A stretch of 64,000 nucleotides of DNA from Caprella mutica. Lineage: Eukaryota > Arthropoda > Malacostraca > Amphipoda > Caprellidae. Positions 46,122 through 57,783 of this stretch are shown here, one piece after another. The position numbers were made by a program, and so were the translations under genes. Location: NCBI GenBank assembly GCA_947561585.1, contig CANNZV010002604.1, positions 27,118-91,117 of the forward strand, written 5' to 3'. Under the pieces are notes generated by a model. The model was given only the letters and a program-made list of their open reading frames with translations, was not told the DNA's origin and did not search any database. Each line of letters begins with the position of its first letter. Within the stretch, counting starts at the first letter, position 1.

Positions 46122-46215
46122 ATGTTTCAGAGCTCATTGGAAGAACACGTGTGTTATATTTCTGCTGAAATTGAAGTGATGGATTATGATAGGAATCAAG
46201 AAGATTTTTTATCAT
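46122..46215 (+). CDS. Candidate first coding exon of an unknown gene
   Basis: An ATG opens 31 codons of ordinary composition (SSLEEHVCYISAEIEVMDYD) and ends at a strong donor, T then GTAAGTATTT. No following exon was found, and the region downstream is filled with MITEs. It may be a fragment of a transposon gene or a chance frame. Confidence 0.25.
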
Positions 46216-46331
46216 GTAAGTATTTATTTAATTTATAGTCTCTTATTTTCTACATCCTATATAGAGTATTAATTGCCGTGAGTAAAGGTAGTATAGAGAG
46301 GTATTTCCTCTAAACTAGAAGGGGAAGTTCC

Positions 46332-46478
46332 GAATTGTCGGCTAGTTTTGCATTATCGACTACATAAAATTAAGATAGCTATAATTTATCTAAATTTTAA
46401 CATTTTGATTAATTTAAATAAATTATAGTTATCTTAATCTTATGTGGTCGATAATGTGAATCTGGTCGACAATTTGGA
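46332..46478. mobile_element. 150-bp palindromic MITE
   Basis: Arms CCGAATTGTCGGC...TTATCGACTACATAA and the inverse TTATGTGGTCGATAA...GACAATTTGG pair over about 60 bp each around an AT-rich centre. A target duplication is not clear. Confidence 0.65.
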
Positions 46479-46654
46479 TTTTATCCTAGATCTCAAAGCT
46501 CAATCTCGTGCATGGTTATTAAAATTAATGCATCATTATTTTAATAACCAACTACTGCACTATGTGATCAAGTACTCTCAAGTAATTACTAAAGTATATC
46601 TACTTATTTCCCAACTGCTTCTTTATCTTTCATTGTTTAAACTAGCTATAGCCC

Positions 46655-48725
46655 CCAGGTGCTCTATCCTGAAGCTGTCTATGGTGAATGGAAGAGAAGG
46701 GGGTGGCGTCCCTTGGGCCCCAAACTGTTGTAATTTGGATTATAAATTTTATTTTTTAATTTTTACCATGTTTATAATTTTTCCAACGCTTTTTGCAGTT
46801 TTAGACAATAGTGCTAGGGTTATGATTAAGGCTCGGACATTGGAGCATTTATAAGTTAAATGCCACTAGCGCTCATAATGCTCCAAACGCTATAAACGCC
46901 CCAAAATGCTCAAAACGCCTCAAAATGCTCCATATGTACTCTGGTTGACTTCTATTGCGCACCAAGATTGAGTAATGTCAAATAACTGCATGATTCTTAC
47001 CGGGTGGACAACTGCACTTTTAAGTGTATTTAATGGTTCATAGAGCTTAAACGGGAATGATCGAACTAATTTCACATAGTTATCTACCAGTGATTGCTGA
47101 GACTGTTTATTTAGGTAACATTAATAATTCATACATTTCTTTCCCCATTCTTCTTATAACCAATAATTAGTTCGTATAAATATACTTAAACTAAAAATAG
47201 ATTGAAATACGAATTTGATATTGATAGAGAGATAGCTTCGGTGAAATACCAGAGTATGTGTTTGTGTCCTATTGCCTAGGTACAGTCAAAGAAATTGTAT
47301 CCGTATTTATTTTTTGATAGTTAACTAATTTCAAATGTTGAAGAGAAATCATATTACAGGTAGAGCTCGTAAAGCTCGGGCAAAAAATATCCGTTCTATA
47401 AGGGCCATGTAGCTCTTACAATGACATCTTTAAATTATATGGATTAATAAATATATTCTATGTCTACCATTAATCTAGTCATGCATTGATTAATTAGATT
47501 ATATTCACTTAATGAGTTAATGTATTGTTGTTCAGTTTTTTTAATGATTTAATTTTGTTACCCTTTTCTTATACATTTTCTTTGATTAGAAAAGTTATAT
47601 AAAAATTAAAAAGAGGTATAACTATTCTAATAGTAACCCTAGATTTTCACGTAATTCATATCTATTTAGCTGCTAATATCTTTGTTTTATTTTACATACC
47701 TTATTTTTTCGTACATTTGTTTGAGTAAGTGAATACAGGGTTGAATGTTTTGCAAGGCGTAGTGAAGAAACCAGACTAAAATCTTTCCCGAATTGACTCC
47801 CTAAGATATTTCCCGCTATGCTAGTGCCCCTGTTACTTCCACAGAAGTAGAGATTATTCTTTTTATTGAAATATTTGGTCTCAGATAGACGATAAAGTGT
47901 CAAAAAAATGTTAAGGAAGTAATGGTTTTATCTTGTTAATATGGGTTAACTTTCACATTCTTACCAAACTTCAACAACATGTGATGTTAGAATTTTCTGT
48001 AACATTATAGACTCGATATAGATTCCAATTATTATATGTACTGTATACGTTCGTTTTGATTTCAACATCTATTGTTCTTTTTCTTATGTTTTTTCAAGTA
48101 TTGCACAATACTTTTAAGCCTTACATATTTACATAATGATTTTTCAAAATGAATTATTTATGGATAAAAGTTAAAGATAATTCTTGTTTATATTACATCC
48201 AAAAACTCCAAAAACAAAACCTCGTTGAAATTCTTACTTTGATAAGTAACACGCTTTTTCTTTCGGTGCATGAAACACTCCAAAAACTGCCTCAAATGCA
48301 CCAATAACTGTCCCCAAATTCACTGATAAGTGCTTCAAATTCACTGATAAGTGCTTCAAATGCTCCGATAAGTGCCCCAAATGCCCCGATAAGTGCCCCA
48401 AATGCTCTTTTTTATCGCTCCTACTGCACATTTATAGCGCTACAAGTGCTCGTTTTGACCGCTACTACTGCTCTTTTTTAAGTGCCCCAATGTCCTAGCT
48501 CTAGTTATGATATTCAACTACGAGGTTTAGATTTTGTGTTAGGTATACGGCTCGTAGGCTTCATTTTCTATCACCTCTTTATTTTCCTCTTCCATCCGTG
48601 AGTGCAGTCACTGGTGTTTGTGTCCCATTTCGTCACATTCCTTGGCAAGTGGCTGCATTCACGGAGTAGCTTTTCTGCATCTATGAGCATTGTCACCGAC
48701 GGTGGTAAGTGACTTTATAAATAAA
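46655..48725. repeat. Third copy of the large inverted-repeat family, split by a hAT-like element
   Basis: 46655-46826 and 48504-48725 together match 59765-60115 (same orientation). They share CCTGAAGCTGTCT, GGGGTGGCGTCCCTTG, AACTGTTGTAATTTGG, TTAGATTTTGTGTTAGGTA and, on the minus strand, a degenerate copy of the small ORF (AEKLLRECSHLPRNVTK). Between the halves lies the hAT-like insertion. Confidence 0.82.
46827..48503. mobile_element. hAT-like non-autonomous element, 1.68 kb, with 8-bp duplication
   Basis: Ends TAAGGCTCGGACATTGGAGC and (reverse) TAGAGCTAGGACATTGGGGC are inverted. GTTATGAT flanks both (46819-46826 and 48504-48511). Subterminal zones hold loose phrase arrays (AATGCTCCAAACGC... 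at 46868-46932 and GATAAGTGCCCCAAATGC... at 48295-48420). The related uninterrupted sequence near 59920 supports the boundaries. No transposase was recognised; the frame at 47673-47903 has no known motif. Confidence 0.85.
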
Positions 48726-49760
48726 TGAAGTCCTTAATTGATTGTTTGTAACAGAAAGCACTAGATTCTAGAAGAATGTTTTGGGTTAGTTTTCCTAGTA
48801 TTTCTTAGTTATAATGAAGAAATAATTGCATATTATATGAAGATCTAAATTAAAACTTTATTTACCAAAAAACAACCGTAAACCCCCAATTTCCACAACA
48901 TATTTAAGCGCCCGTATTCTAACTGATTTCATTGATCTTTTGATCAACATCAGAAATAGCTCTCAAGAAATTCAAACCGTGCGTTAATTGTTTGTTATTT
49001 TAATTGATTCAGATTATCAGGTGGGGAGGAGTATACATCATTTTACAAATAAGTGAAATAACCCCACAAGAAATAAGTGAAATAACCCCATGCAAGCAAT
49101 TAAATCTAAGTTCCTTAGAGGCCATTCAATGACACGACCCTTGGAAATTATTCGATGTTCAAAAACTTTTTACAATCATTCTTTGACAAGTGTTCTTTGT
49201 ACTGAAGTATTATACTGCATTCATCATACTCGATTCAGAGTTTCTCCATAAATATGTAATTACGGAATTATACACTGACGTTGTTGATTATTCACTTTTG
49301 TTCAAGAGAGCTGAACATTTCCCAATCGTTAAGTTATTAATTGAAAAAAATAATGCAACTGTTAGAGCTTTCTTAAAATCTGAGAGATGTTGAAACATTG
49401 AAACATTTTATTGAACGATGAAAGAAAATGTTCAGTACAATATTAGCTCATAGACAGAAAAGCCTATTAGCATATTACAAAATAATTAACGAGTTCAATT
49501 CCATATGTCATAATGTTATACTATTCGGACACAGTGTATGCTATCATCAGTGACAAGTTGACAACACACTCATACAAGTCATAATGCGTTGATCTTTTAT
49601 TATCTTGATGATACTTAAATAGAAGTGCTTAAGTACTACGAAAAGTAATTAGGTACTTTGTTTTAAAACCAATACTAAAATAAATTAGAAACAACTGTAT
49701 TTTAGAATATTTTCCGTTAACTTAAGCCCTTATTTAAAACACCTTTATATGTTTTTCTGT
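48726..49760. other. Unassigned stretch
   Basis: A direct repeat AATAAGTGAAATAACCCCA occurs twice at 49049-49090. The plus frame 49190-49393 has no recognised motif. No gene is supported. Confidence 0.35.
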
Positions 49761-49767
49761 ATTATAA

Positions 49768-49858
49768 ATATTAGGTAGTTGTGGCCTTTTTTCCTTGTGC
49801 GCATTTTCCCCTGTGAGCATTTTTCCTGTGAGCTTCTTTTTCCTGTGGGCTTCAAGAT
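49768..49858. repeat. Orphan array of TTTTCCTGTGAGC phrases
   Basis: Five loose copies (TTCCTTGTGCGCATT, TTCCCCTGTGAGCATT, TTCCTGTGAGCTTC, TTCCTGTGGGCTTC). No inverted partner was found. It directly abuts the ORF1-like fragment. Confidence 0.55.
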
Positions 49859-50060
49859 GTGAAATTTGAAAAACTTATTAGGCTATGCAAGAAAAGTGAT
49901 AGAAATAGACCACTGCTGGTGAAATTGAGTGATGATGAAGCCAAGAGAGGCCAGAAGACTGAGACACTCGACCAAATTCCTGAAAGTGTATATTTCTAGA
50001 GACATGATTGAGGAGGAGAGACAGAATGACAGGAGACTGAGACAGGAACTAGGTGGAATA
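49858..50060 (+). pseudogene. Non-LTR retrotransposon ORF1-like fragment
   Basis: The plus strand reads VKFEKLIRLCKKSDRNRPLL, then VKLSDDEAKRG and, after a stop or shift near 50000, RDMIEEERQNDRRLRQEL. This resembles the RNA-binding carboxy-terminal part of ORF1 proteins of CR1/Jockey-like non-LTR elements, with the RPLLVK-type and vyISRDM-EER motifs. The rest of the element is missing. Assignment is by motif only. Confidence 0.55.
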
Positions 50061-50817
50061 TCAATTTTTTGGGGGAATTTTCAATTTGCGGAATAATCTT
50101 TGTATAATACAAAAAGTTAGTTGTATAAATTGGTATCAGATCCTGGTACATGCGTATTGACACACTCCATTGTTCAGTTGGACTTGCTCTCAGTTCTCAC
50201 ACTTTGGTGGAGTGTAGATGCAATTGGTATAACTGTTGTATTGACCACCTGTTGGAATGATTTATTATGCATAAAAATAGATGCGCAGATATCGACCTAT
50301 ATACATTTGTATGTAAGTATAGAGGTGTACAATGAAATTGTATTTACTTATTTTGTAGTGTCAATCAACTCGACCATTTTTTTTTTATTTCCCACGCTCT
50401 TTGACGCCTTCGTGATATCCGTCTTCAGGGGTAACATTTAATAAAAAAATAGTGACTAATATTTTACCTATTCGTAACTTGATGCCAATCTCAACTACCT
50501 ATTTTCTCTGTAAACATTCCACTTTATTCTTTAACTAACTTATTATTTATAGGAATTATTTGATTGGGGACTGCGTATGCTCAATTTAAATTGTTATCTT
50601 AATCCTATAGGTTTCATATAACTTTAATTTTCTCCTATTTAAAGTATATGAATGCTAACATTGTTACAATATCTTAAATTATCAAAATTTAATCCATGTA
50701 TGGTCTGTATATACCTATAAAGTGAATATACCAATGACTATTCATTCTATAATATTAGGTACATTAGATATGTTCTCTAACCCATCTCTATCCCTTAACA
50801 TTTTACCTTGCTTGATT

Positions 50818-51229
50818 CCCATTAGGCATATATATTTACTGGTACTGAAAACTTCGCTAATTTATAAGATGGAGTATTGAATGCTGCAAATATAGGTCTA
50901 AACTGAAATTCATCTTTATATCCAATTTCAAATTTGTGAATTTTAGGCAAACCATATACTAATACACCGGGGCCTGAGCCCAACACAAACAACTATTATA
51001 TACATACTGGTCATCGGATATCATAATTTTTAACATTTCTCAAAAAAGTATTAATTTTAGTATCAACAGAGAGTGGATATTTTTTAATATCTTCAGTTAT
51101 TCGTTCAAATTCACTCAGATGGGAGACTATTTTTTCCATGCTACTTATATAATCCGATATATTGGTAATGAGACTAATGACTAACAGCTCTAACCTTATC
51201 AGGACAAGAAATGATGAAAGGTTTTTCAT
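50818..51229 (-). pseudogene. Penelope-like element, N-terminal/RT fragment
   Basis: The minus strand reads SHLSEFERITEDIKKYPL, KINTFLRNVKN and then, after stops, VYGLPKIHK, QFRPIFAAFNTPSYKLAKF. The YGLPKIHK and SYxLAKFL blocks are diagnostic of Penelope-like reverse transcriptases. The fragment ends before the catalytic residues. Confidence 0.82.
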
Positions 51230-51362
51230 AGTTAGGTCACTCTTGGTAATAACAGCTGAAAAAAATTTGAATGGTTTAAACTTTATAACTATAAAATTAT
51301 CTGAAACTGATTTTTTTAATTTCTTTTAAAAAATCATTAAAGACCAGTATAATAGTTGTTTT

Positions 51363-51540
51363 GTGTCAGACACAAGCATTGGTGTATTATATGGTTTGCC
51401 TAAAATTCAAAAATCGAATTTAAAAGGTAAATTTCAGTTTAGACTGATATTTACAGCATACAATACTCCATCTTATAAATTAGCGAAGTTTTTAGTACCA
51501 ATTCTTAATCCTCTACCAATAGTTATACTTATATATTTAC
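51363..51540 (+). pseudogene. Penelope-like RT fragment, inverted copy
   Basis: The frame begins SDTSIGVLYGLPKIQKS and continues FQFRLIFTAYNTPSYKLAKF, the same block as in 50818-51229 but on the opposite strand. It points away from the minus-strand copy. Truncated before the catalytic motif. Confidence 0.8.
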
Positions 51541-51949
51541 TATCACAATCCTAATAATATATATCTAATATACTATATTAATTTTACTATCCTTATCAAC
51601 TCAATCCTTAATTCTTACAAGCTAGTTTCTTTTCTAGTATTATTGGATTTATTGCTTAACATGAAATCATATGATTTCAAAATTCGTTAAATGCTCCATT
51701 TTTGTTCGGTATGTTACATGTAAATTTATACATCTTCTATGTTTGCACTCTTCTTTCTTATTGTTATTCGTTTTGCATGTCAAATCTCTTCTTATCTGTA
51801 ACTCTATTATTTTCTTTTTTGATTACTTATTTTATGCTAAATCTTTCTTATTTTCTCTAACTCATCTTCCACTAAATTGTGTATGGCAACAAATGTTGAA
51901 AGCTCTTATTTCTAATGAACTGACAACACTTATTTTCTGAGTTTATAGA

Positions 51950-52270
51950 TTATATTTTCTAAATGTTCACTGATATTTGAAGGTTTTCTATTTACAGTTA
52001 AATCTATTTGTCTGCTTTTTTCCATTAGTTTTATATCCAAGAGAGCTAATGGTTAGTCATCTTCTATTTCATACGTAAATTGGATATGATCGTAGATAAA
52101 TGTAAATACAAATTTTGACTAAATTCACTACATCCTATTTCTCCAGAATAGTTCTAGTACTTTCTCAACTTCCATGGTGCTTTATCAGTTATTAGGATAG
52201 GTAGTTTCAATATATCTTTAGCTAAGTCATTTGTATAGATCGCTTATGAATAAGACTATTTGTCGAATTG
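51950..52270 (-). pseudogene. Penelope-like element, distal RT fragment
   Basis: The minus strand reads DHIQFTYEIEDD, a stop, PLALLDIKLMEKS and TVNRKPSNISEHL. It matches the conserved F-T-E, PFLD and RKPT blocks located after the RT catalytic site in Penelope-like elements. Its order relative to 50818-51229 (C-terminal part upstream of an N-terminal part on the same strand) fits partial head-to-tail copies, which are common in this group. Confidence 0.65.
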
Positions 52271-52605
52271 GATTATATTCTTTAAATGATGAGTTTTTAT
52301 TTTAGTATAACATCTTGGAGTTATGACTTTATTACTGTGTATCTATTTTTTTTTCTCCGTTTGTAGTTCTGTTTGTTCTTCAAATTATTAGTTGGATTTC
52401 TTTGTTATTTTGAATATCGGTATCCATTTAGTTCATATGGCGAATTACATTATCATTATATCAATAATTTATTTCCTTATCAGCTTTAATTTTTTTAGTG
52501 TTTTCTAGCAGTCAAGTTTGACACAGAGGGGAAAAAAATTTAATTCAATTTTCTTCTTTAATTGCTCACACTCACACTCTATCATATGTATATAATGTAT
52601 ATGAT

Positions 52606-52611
52606 TTTATT
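52606..52611 (-). terminator. Poly(A) signal of the lectin-like gene
   Basis: AATAAA on the minus strand, about 66 bp after the stop codon at 52677. Confidence 0.6.
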
Positions 52612-52676
52612 TTTGCAATGCAAAATATCAGAAATATTTTAATATCATCTGTTTCTATTCCAGAACTGGTGAATGA

Positions 52677-55425
52677 CTATAGGGAACGGAAGCAACAGAT
52701 ATCTGATATTGTTCCTGGTTTAACACATGCGTCTGCATAGAATTTATTATCACTATTAATGTAGACACAGGGCGCGTTAGTGTAAGGAGCAGAAGGAACA
52801 CTGGCCCAGTCTTGTGGTGCTAGAGTCGACATAGTCACTCCTGTATCCCATTCAAATTCACCGAATGCACTCTTGCTTGCCAGTCCTACTATCGTGTTTG
52901 GTCTGGCGGTTTGTGCATTGAATTCTACGAAGAGAAAAGAAACAAAACTATATAAATTTATCATTAGAATATTAGCTCACGAATTAACTTTCATGCATCA
53001 TAACTTTTCTATTACTGAACAGATTAAAAACTGTAAAACTATTGACAACTTAAAAGATCATCTCGCTACTCAATATATAGTTCAATTTCTACTCACCCAG
53101 GAGATCTTTTATGTACTGCTGTTGCTTGTTTTCAGTTTGAGGTGCGCAGATGGCAGCACCTTTTAATATGCAATGATATGCAGCGCCACGATGTACATTA
53201 TGGGCTCTGGGTGAGAAGAATACGCCAGAGAGGTAGATATGGTGAGATCTGACGTCTGTTGTAGGATGGCAGCTATGTCCAGTAATTGTTTCTGAAAAAA
53301 CGGTCATTCTTCTCAATCTTTCACTTCTTCATTAGAATTTACAATGTGGACATAATTAGTAGCTATATATATGAAAAAAGTTACAAATTAAGGAAAGTTG
53401 TTACAAATTGAAAGAAAGTTTTTCAATGGTTCATAGTATGTCGCTGGTTTCAATCTTTGTTGATTGAACAAAGATTGAAATTTATTCGTGTAAATCATAT
53501 CATCTAAATTTCAACTGAATGATTGAAACTTGATATATTTACCCAATGACTGGGAAATATTTCCGCTGTCACACGTTTCTACCCATTGGATTTCACAGTA
53601 GACCTGTTTCTTCACTGTTACTTCACCCGCAGCCATTATCTGTAGCCCATCACTGCAATCGTCAGCCATGTCTATGGAAAATAAACAAAAGAAAACAAGT
53701 TTATGGATTATGCAATGGTTATTTCAAATTGATGAATATTTATAAGACTAGGAAGAAAAAGCATGATTCTTTTGAATTTAATAATTGAGAAGGGTTGATT
53801 TATATTTTTATTTACTTGAAAGGGTAGAATTAATCTATGCAATGTGCATATCTTCTATTCTCAATATCGCATATTTCTATAATCACGATTTAAAAATATG
53901 ATGAGATTGTGAAGATATTCCACATGAATGAAGCAAAGCTTTTTATTAGAAATGAAATCAAGTTAAAGCAAAACCAGTAATCACTCATATTAAGAGTGAT
54001 ACAATCTTTTTCAAACTTTCAACTTAATATCGCAACAAAAATTCAAAATACGTCACATATGAAGAATTAGGTTTCCCAACGATGAATTTATGTGTTATTT
54101 CTTTTCTTGTTTATTTAACGCTTGCCTGCAGTATCATCCATGTACACTAGTTTAGTTTGGTCTTCAGGGCAAGGTTCCTCCAGTCTTTCATATCTTTTTC
54201 TTGCTGAGGTGAAACATTCTCCTTCTTCGTTGAAAAGGAACATTCTGGCTTCTGCAAATAAATTCGTTTTTAAATGTTTGTTGTATTTGTATTGTACCTC
54301 TATTTGAAAAGTTTATTGGTATTTATTAATTACGTAAGTTTAGAGCGTTGGTAGCACATGTTTCTATATCAACGGCAGTATTATCTTTAACCCAATCGAC
54401 AACAATGTAGTCATTCTGCTCTGGTGTGATCAGATATTTACGGAAAACATTGTCTGAGTTTTGCAGTTCAATTGAAGAGAGGGAGCAAATAATTTCATCT
54501 TGAGAACCGTCCAACGTACTTGGATCTACGATAGCAACCTGTAAGCAAGAACATTCGGTATAGCGCTTATATACTCAGTTCTTTTTAATCAATGTTTAAT
54601 ATATATCATCATGACTCCATATAATTCAACGCATACAAAAAAAAGAAGCCCCTGACATTTTGGCATAATAATCTTTGAATATATATTGGAGAAGAAGGAT
54701 TTACCTATTTTAATGTTTTTTAGTTTATTTAAAATGTCAAAAGTAGAAAAAATGAGAATTTTATGGTAGGAATATGAGATGATAAAATAAATGAAAAGCT
54801 TAGAAAACTGACTTCTTGTAATTCAAGTCCTGTAAGTGCTCTGGCCACCTGAACCTGAAAAATATTAATATGATTAACTTGCTTGTAATACAAGAGTTAT
54901 TGAAATATTCAATAATGAAAACCATTACTGAGATTAGTGAAGACAATATTGAAAATTTAAAATAATTAACACCAGATTTAATAGCAATCGATTGTAACAA
55001 TCGAATGTTCAATAATATAAAATAACCCATACAAAAGATTATCTACAAGCATTACAATTGCTAAAGTTTATGTTTTGTAAAATGATGAAGAAATCGATCA
55101 CTATGCGTACTTTTTATTGAATGTATACGAGAAAATTTAATGAATAATGTTAAATAAATATCTTAATAGATAAATGAAAATAATTCTTAATAAATAAATA
55201 AGAAAAAATGATTAATTTATAAATGGGAAAATAAATACGAATCATAAAAAATAAAATATTATTCGATTGCCAGTGTTGTTCAAAAATATAGATAACTAAA
55301 GAGAAAGATAAATGTATTACTTTAGAACTCATACAACAAAAACTGATCTTCCGCCTCCAAAATGAATTAAAACATACCAAGAGAGTTAGGTAGAGGACCA
55401 AGTGTAGAAACTGTAGAGTGTTCAT
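52677..55425 (-). CDS. Secreted protein with C-terminal C-type-lectin-like domain, seven exons
   Basis: Exons on the minus strand: 55425-55378, 54854-54813, 54538-54334, 54251-54126, 53671-53543, 53291-53097 and 52924-52677; 993 nt, 330 residues, with every intron phase compatible. Residues 1-16 start a hydrophobic signal peptide (MNTLQFLHLVLYLTLL). Residues 17-200 form a cysteine-containing region not recognised, with one N-glycosylation site (NISQ). Residues from about 210 form a C-type-lectin-like domain: AAYHCILKGAAICAP, YIKDLL, TIVGLAS, FEWDTG, PCVYINSDNKFYADAC and a final ICC. The WND and EPN/QPD calcium-binding motifs are not seen, so calcium-dependent sugar binding is doubtful. Five introns are GT-AG; intron 4 begins GC (GCAAGC). 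No breaks are visible. Insect lectins of this kind often act in immune recognition, which here is inference. Confidence 0.85.
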
Positions 55426-55461
55426 CTTTGTGTTATTTTTACCCCCTTCTCTCTCCAAACT

Positions 55462-55485
55462 CCCACTGAAAACTGAACCAGTGGG
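55462..55485 (-). promoter_or_regulatory. Candidate initiator of the lectin-like gene
   Basis: TTTTCAGTGGG on the minus strand contains the arthropod initiator TCAGT (55469-55465), about 40 bp before the ATG. It lies in a short inverted repeat, CCCACTG...CAGTGGG. No TATA box is evident. Confidence 0.45.
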
Positions 55486-55500
55486 TCCTGCTGTAGAGGG

Positions 55501-56780
55501 TAAAGTGCTCTATTTCTAGCAGCCAGTGGGCTATTTTATCAACTAGCAGCTGGTGACTGAAAACATGTGTACATCTATCATAAAATCTAAATATAATGAT
55601 AAATTCCCTACTGAATCAACTCTTACAGATATAATGAGTGTTATATGATTGGGGTAAGTTTCAATCTATCGAACGGTTTCACTTTTTCGATCATGTGAGA
55701 AAAATACATAATATTTATTATAACTTTTAGTATGGAATTAAAATAAAGGTTAAAAAATAATAACTATATATAATTTTTATTGCAAATAAATAACTTGAAA
55801 ATTCATTCTTTTTTATATATATTTTAATGACGTACATAATACTTTCAAATGTCATATACTTAGATACTCTTGAAGGTTCGGTAGAGTACTTGAAGGGGGG
55901 GGGGGGGTTATAATCCGACCTGTTCCTAAAAGACCCCAATGGTAATCTACCCAGAGCCTTAAAGGTCCTCTACATGCTCAAAATTTATTTTACAATTGCA
56001 TTCACTTTCATTTACAAGAGAATGTATGTACTAATTTTAATAGCTTTTGAAATTTCCTTAATTTTTTTTAACATGTGACGTGATAGTCACATTCATTACA
56101 AGGCTCCACACATTCAATTTATCACAGCAAAGTCCTTTATTTTTAATGTGACGAATTCGTCACGCACGGTCATATAAATTAGTTACTCGTAAACAAATCC
56201 TATTTATCGTAATGGAGATGATTAGGCACATGAAATATGAGAAATAAAGATCTTTAACTAAGTCCCAAACTATATAGACATACAAACATAAAAATGAAGC
56301 ATACACCAAAGAGGTGGGAAGGTTCACGTAGTATATATAGTTTTCAACACAGGTGTCATCCCTAGCAAGTGTTACTCTAACAAACGAAAATGAAGCCTAA
56401 AAGTGTGATGTGTGGGAACTAGATTGTTAACAGAAATCTTATTATAACCCATTTAATATATCATGATTATTATTGTTAACCAATTCATTATACTATAAGT
56501 AATATTATTAACCCATTTATTATATATTTATTTTTAGAGTTAACTTTAAAGGTACAACCTCAATCAGTTATAGCTGGTACCAAGAAGATATTTTTTTCCA
56601 ATTTTCGAGTAAATACATATACTCAAAAACCAAATCATTGAAATCCCGAAAATCATGTAGTTAGTTAGCAAATATAAAATTGAGACCAAATTTTACAAAA
56701 AAAAAAATACATCTCTAACCTTAATCCCCCACCTCCTCAGCAACCCAAAATACCGAAATACACACATGTAAGATTAGTAG
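55501..56780. other. AT-rich stretch upstream of the lectin-like gene
   Basis: Contains a sequence related to the fold-back MITE family near 55650-55770 (GAACGGTTTCACTTTTTCGA, GGTTAAAAAATAATAACTA) and a run of thirteen G near 55897. No gene was recognised. Confidence 0.45.
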
Positions 56781-56784
56781 TTTT

Positions 56785-56868
56785 TCGTACCCGGACGTTT
56801 CGTTACCGGACGTTTCGTTAACGGACCTTTCGTTACTAGGACGTTTTGTTACCAGATTTTTCGTTGTT
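56785..56868. repeat. Orphan array of GGACGTTTCGTTAC phrases
   Basis: Five copies with slight changes (CCGGACGTTTCGTTA, ACGGACCTTTCGTTA, TAGGACGTTTTGTTA, CCAGATTTTTCGTTG). No inverted partner was found in the window. Confidence 0.7.
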
Positions 56869-57149
56869 GTTTTTTAAACCCGGAACGATTTTCTTTATTT
56901 GAAATGATTGCTGATTACAATTCATACCAATCTCAAACATTATGAATGTATAGTATACAGGCAAGCCTCGCTTTAAGTACAACTCACTTTAGTAAAAATT
57001 GTACTTATTTTGAGTCATGTTTCGAAATAAGAACCGTTCGTATACATAGAAAAATGGAAACAATTTTTTGTGATTATTTCACGGTAACTAAAAAAAAAAA
57101 AAACATCAAAATATAATCCAGATGAGGATATTAAAAGCAATTGGTTCTG

Positions 57150-57420
57150 AAATTCAACATGTCCCATTTTAGGGTTATTTCCGTGTTATTGTACGGTTCC
57201 ATATTTTCGAACACGTGAAAATCTTTATATAATGATCATTATTTAACTTCTATTTCAATTGGTATCCATGATACCAATTAGAATAGAAGTTAAAAAATAA
57301 TTATAATATTTTGTTTTCTGACGTGTCCGAAATTGTAGAACCAACCAATAACTTGGAACTTAGTACCCTACTACTGAAAATATTTCATAGAGCATAAAAT
57401 TGGTGTTTGTTAAATGTAGC
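57150..57420. mobile_element. Fold-back MITE, GGTTCCATATTTTCGAACACGT family
   Basis: ATTATTTAACTTCTATTTCAATTGGTATC is followed by its inverse after two bases, with outer arms ACGGTTCCATATTTTCGAACACG and CGTGTCCGAAATTGTAGAACC. Related pieces occur at 60290-60330, 60640-60800 and 61010-61090, in the centre of the large inverted repeat. Confidence 0.7.
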
Positions 57421-57783
57421 ACAATAATTATAGAAATCTAAGTATCTATTAATTACTCACATATACTGAGTGAGAGTTAAGCTATGGATGGATTTTAAAA
57501 CATATAATAAATGCACGACTTTAAACTTTTTCATCACAGTCACAAACAATGAATGACTGTATATTATTATTAATATGCTTATACACGTAGTAGTCTATAA
57601 CTCTATAAAACAAATTATCTTTCTATAACTCGTAGAAAATGAGGTATATAATCAAGGAGTGACAATTATAAATTTCTTGTTACTTTTATTCGCTTTAGTT
57701 ACCGTTTGGTAACTAAACTGAGTCGTGATTTGGTAACTAAAACGGGGGTGGCCTGTACTTTAAATTATAATGTTTAACATATA

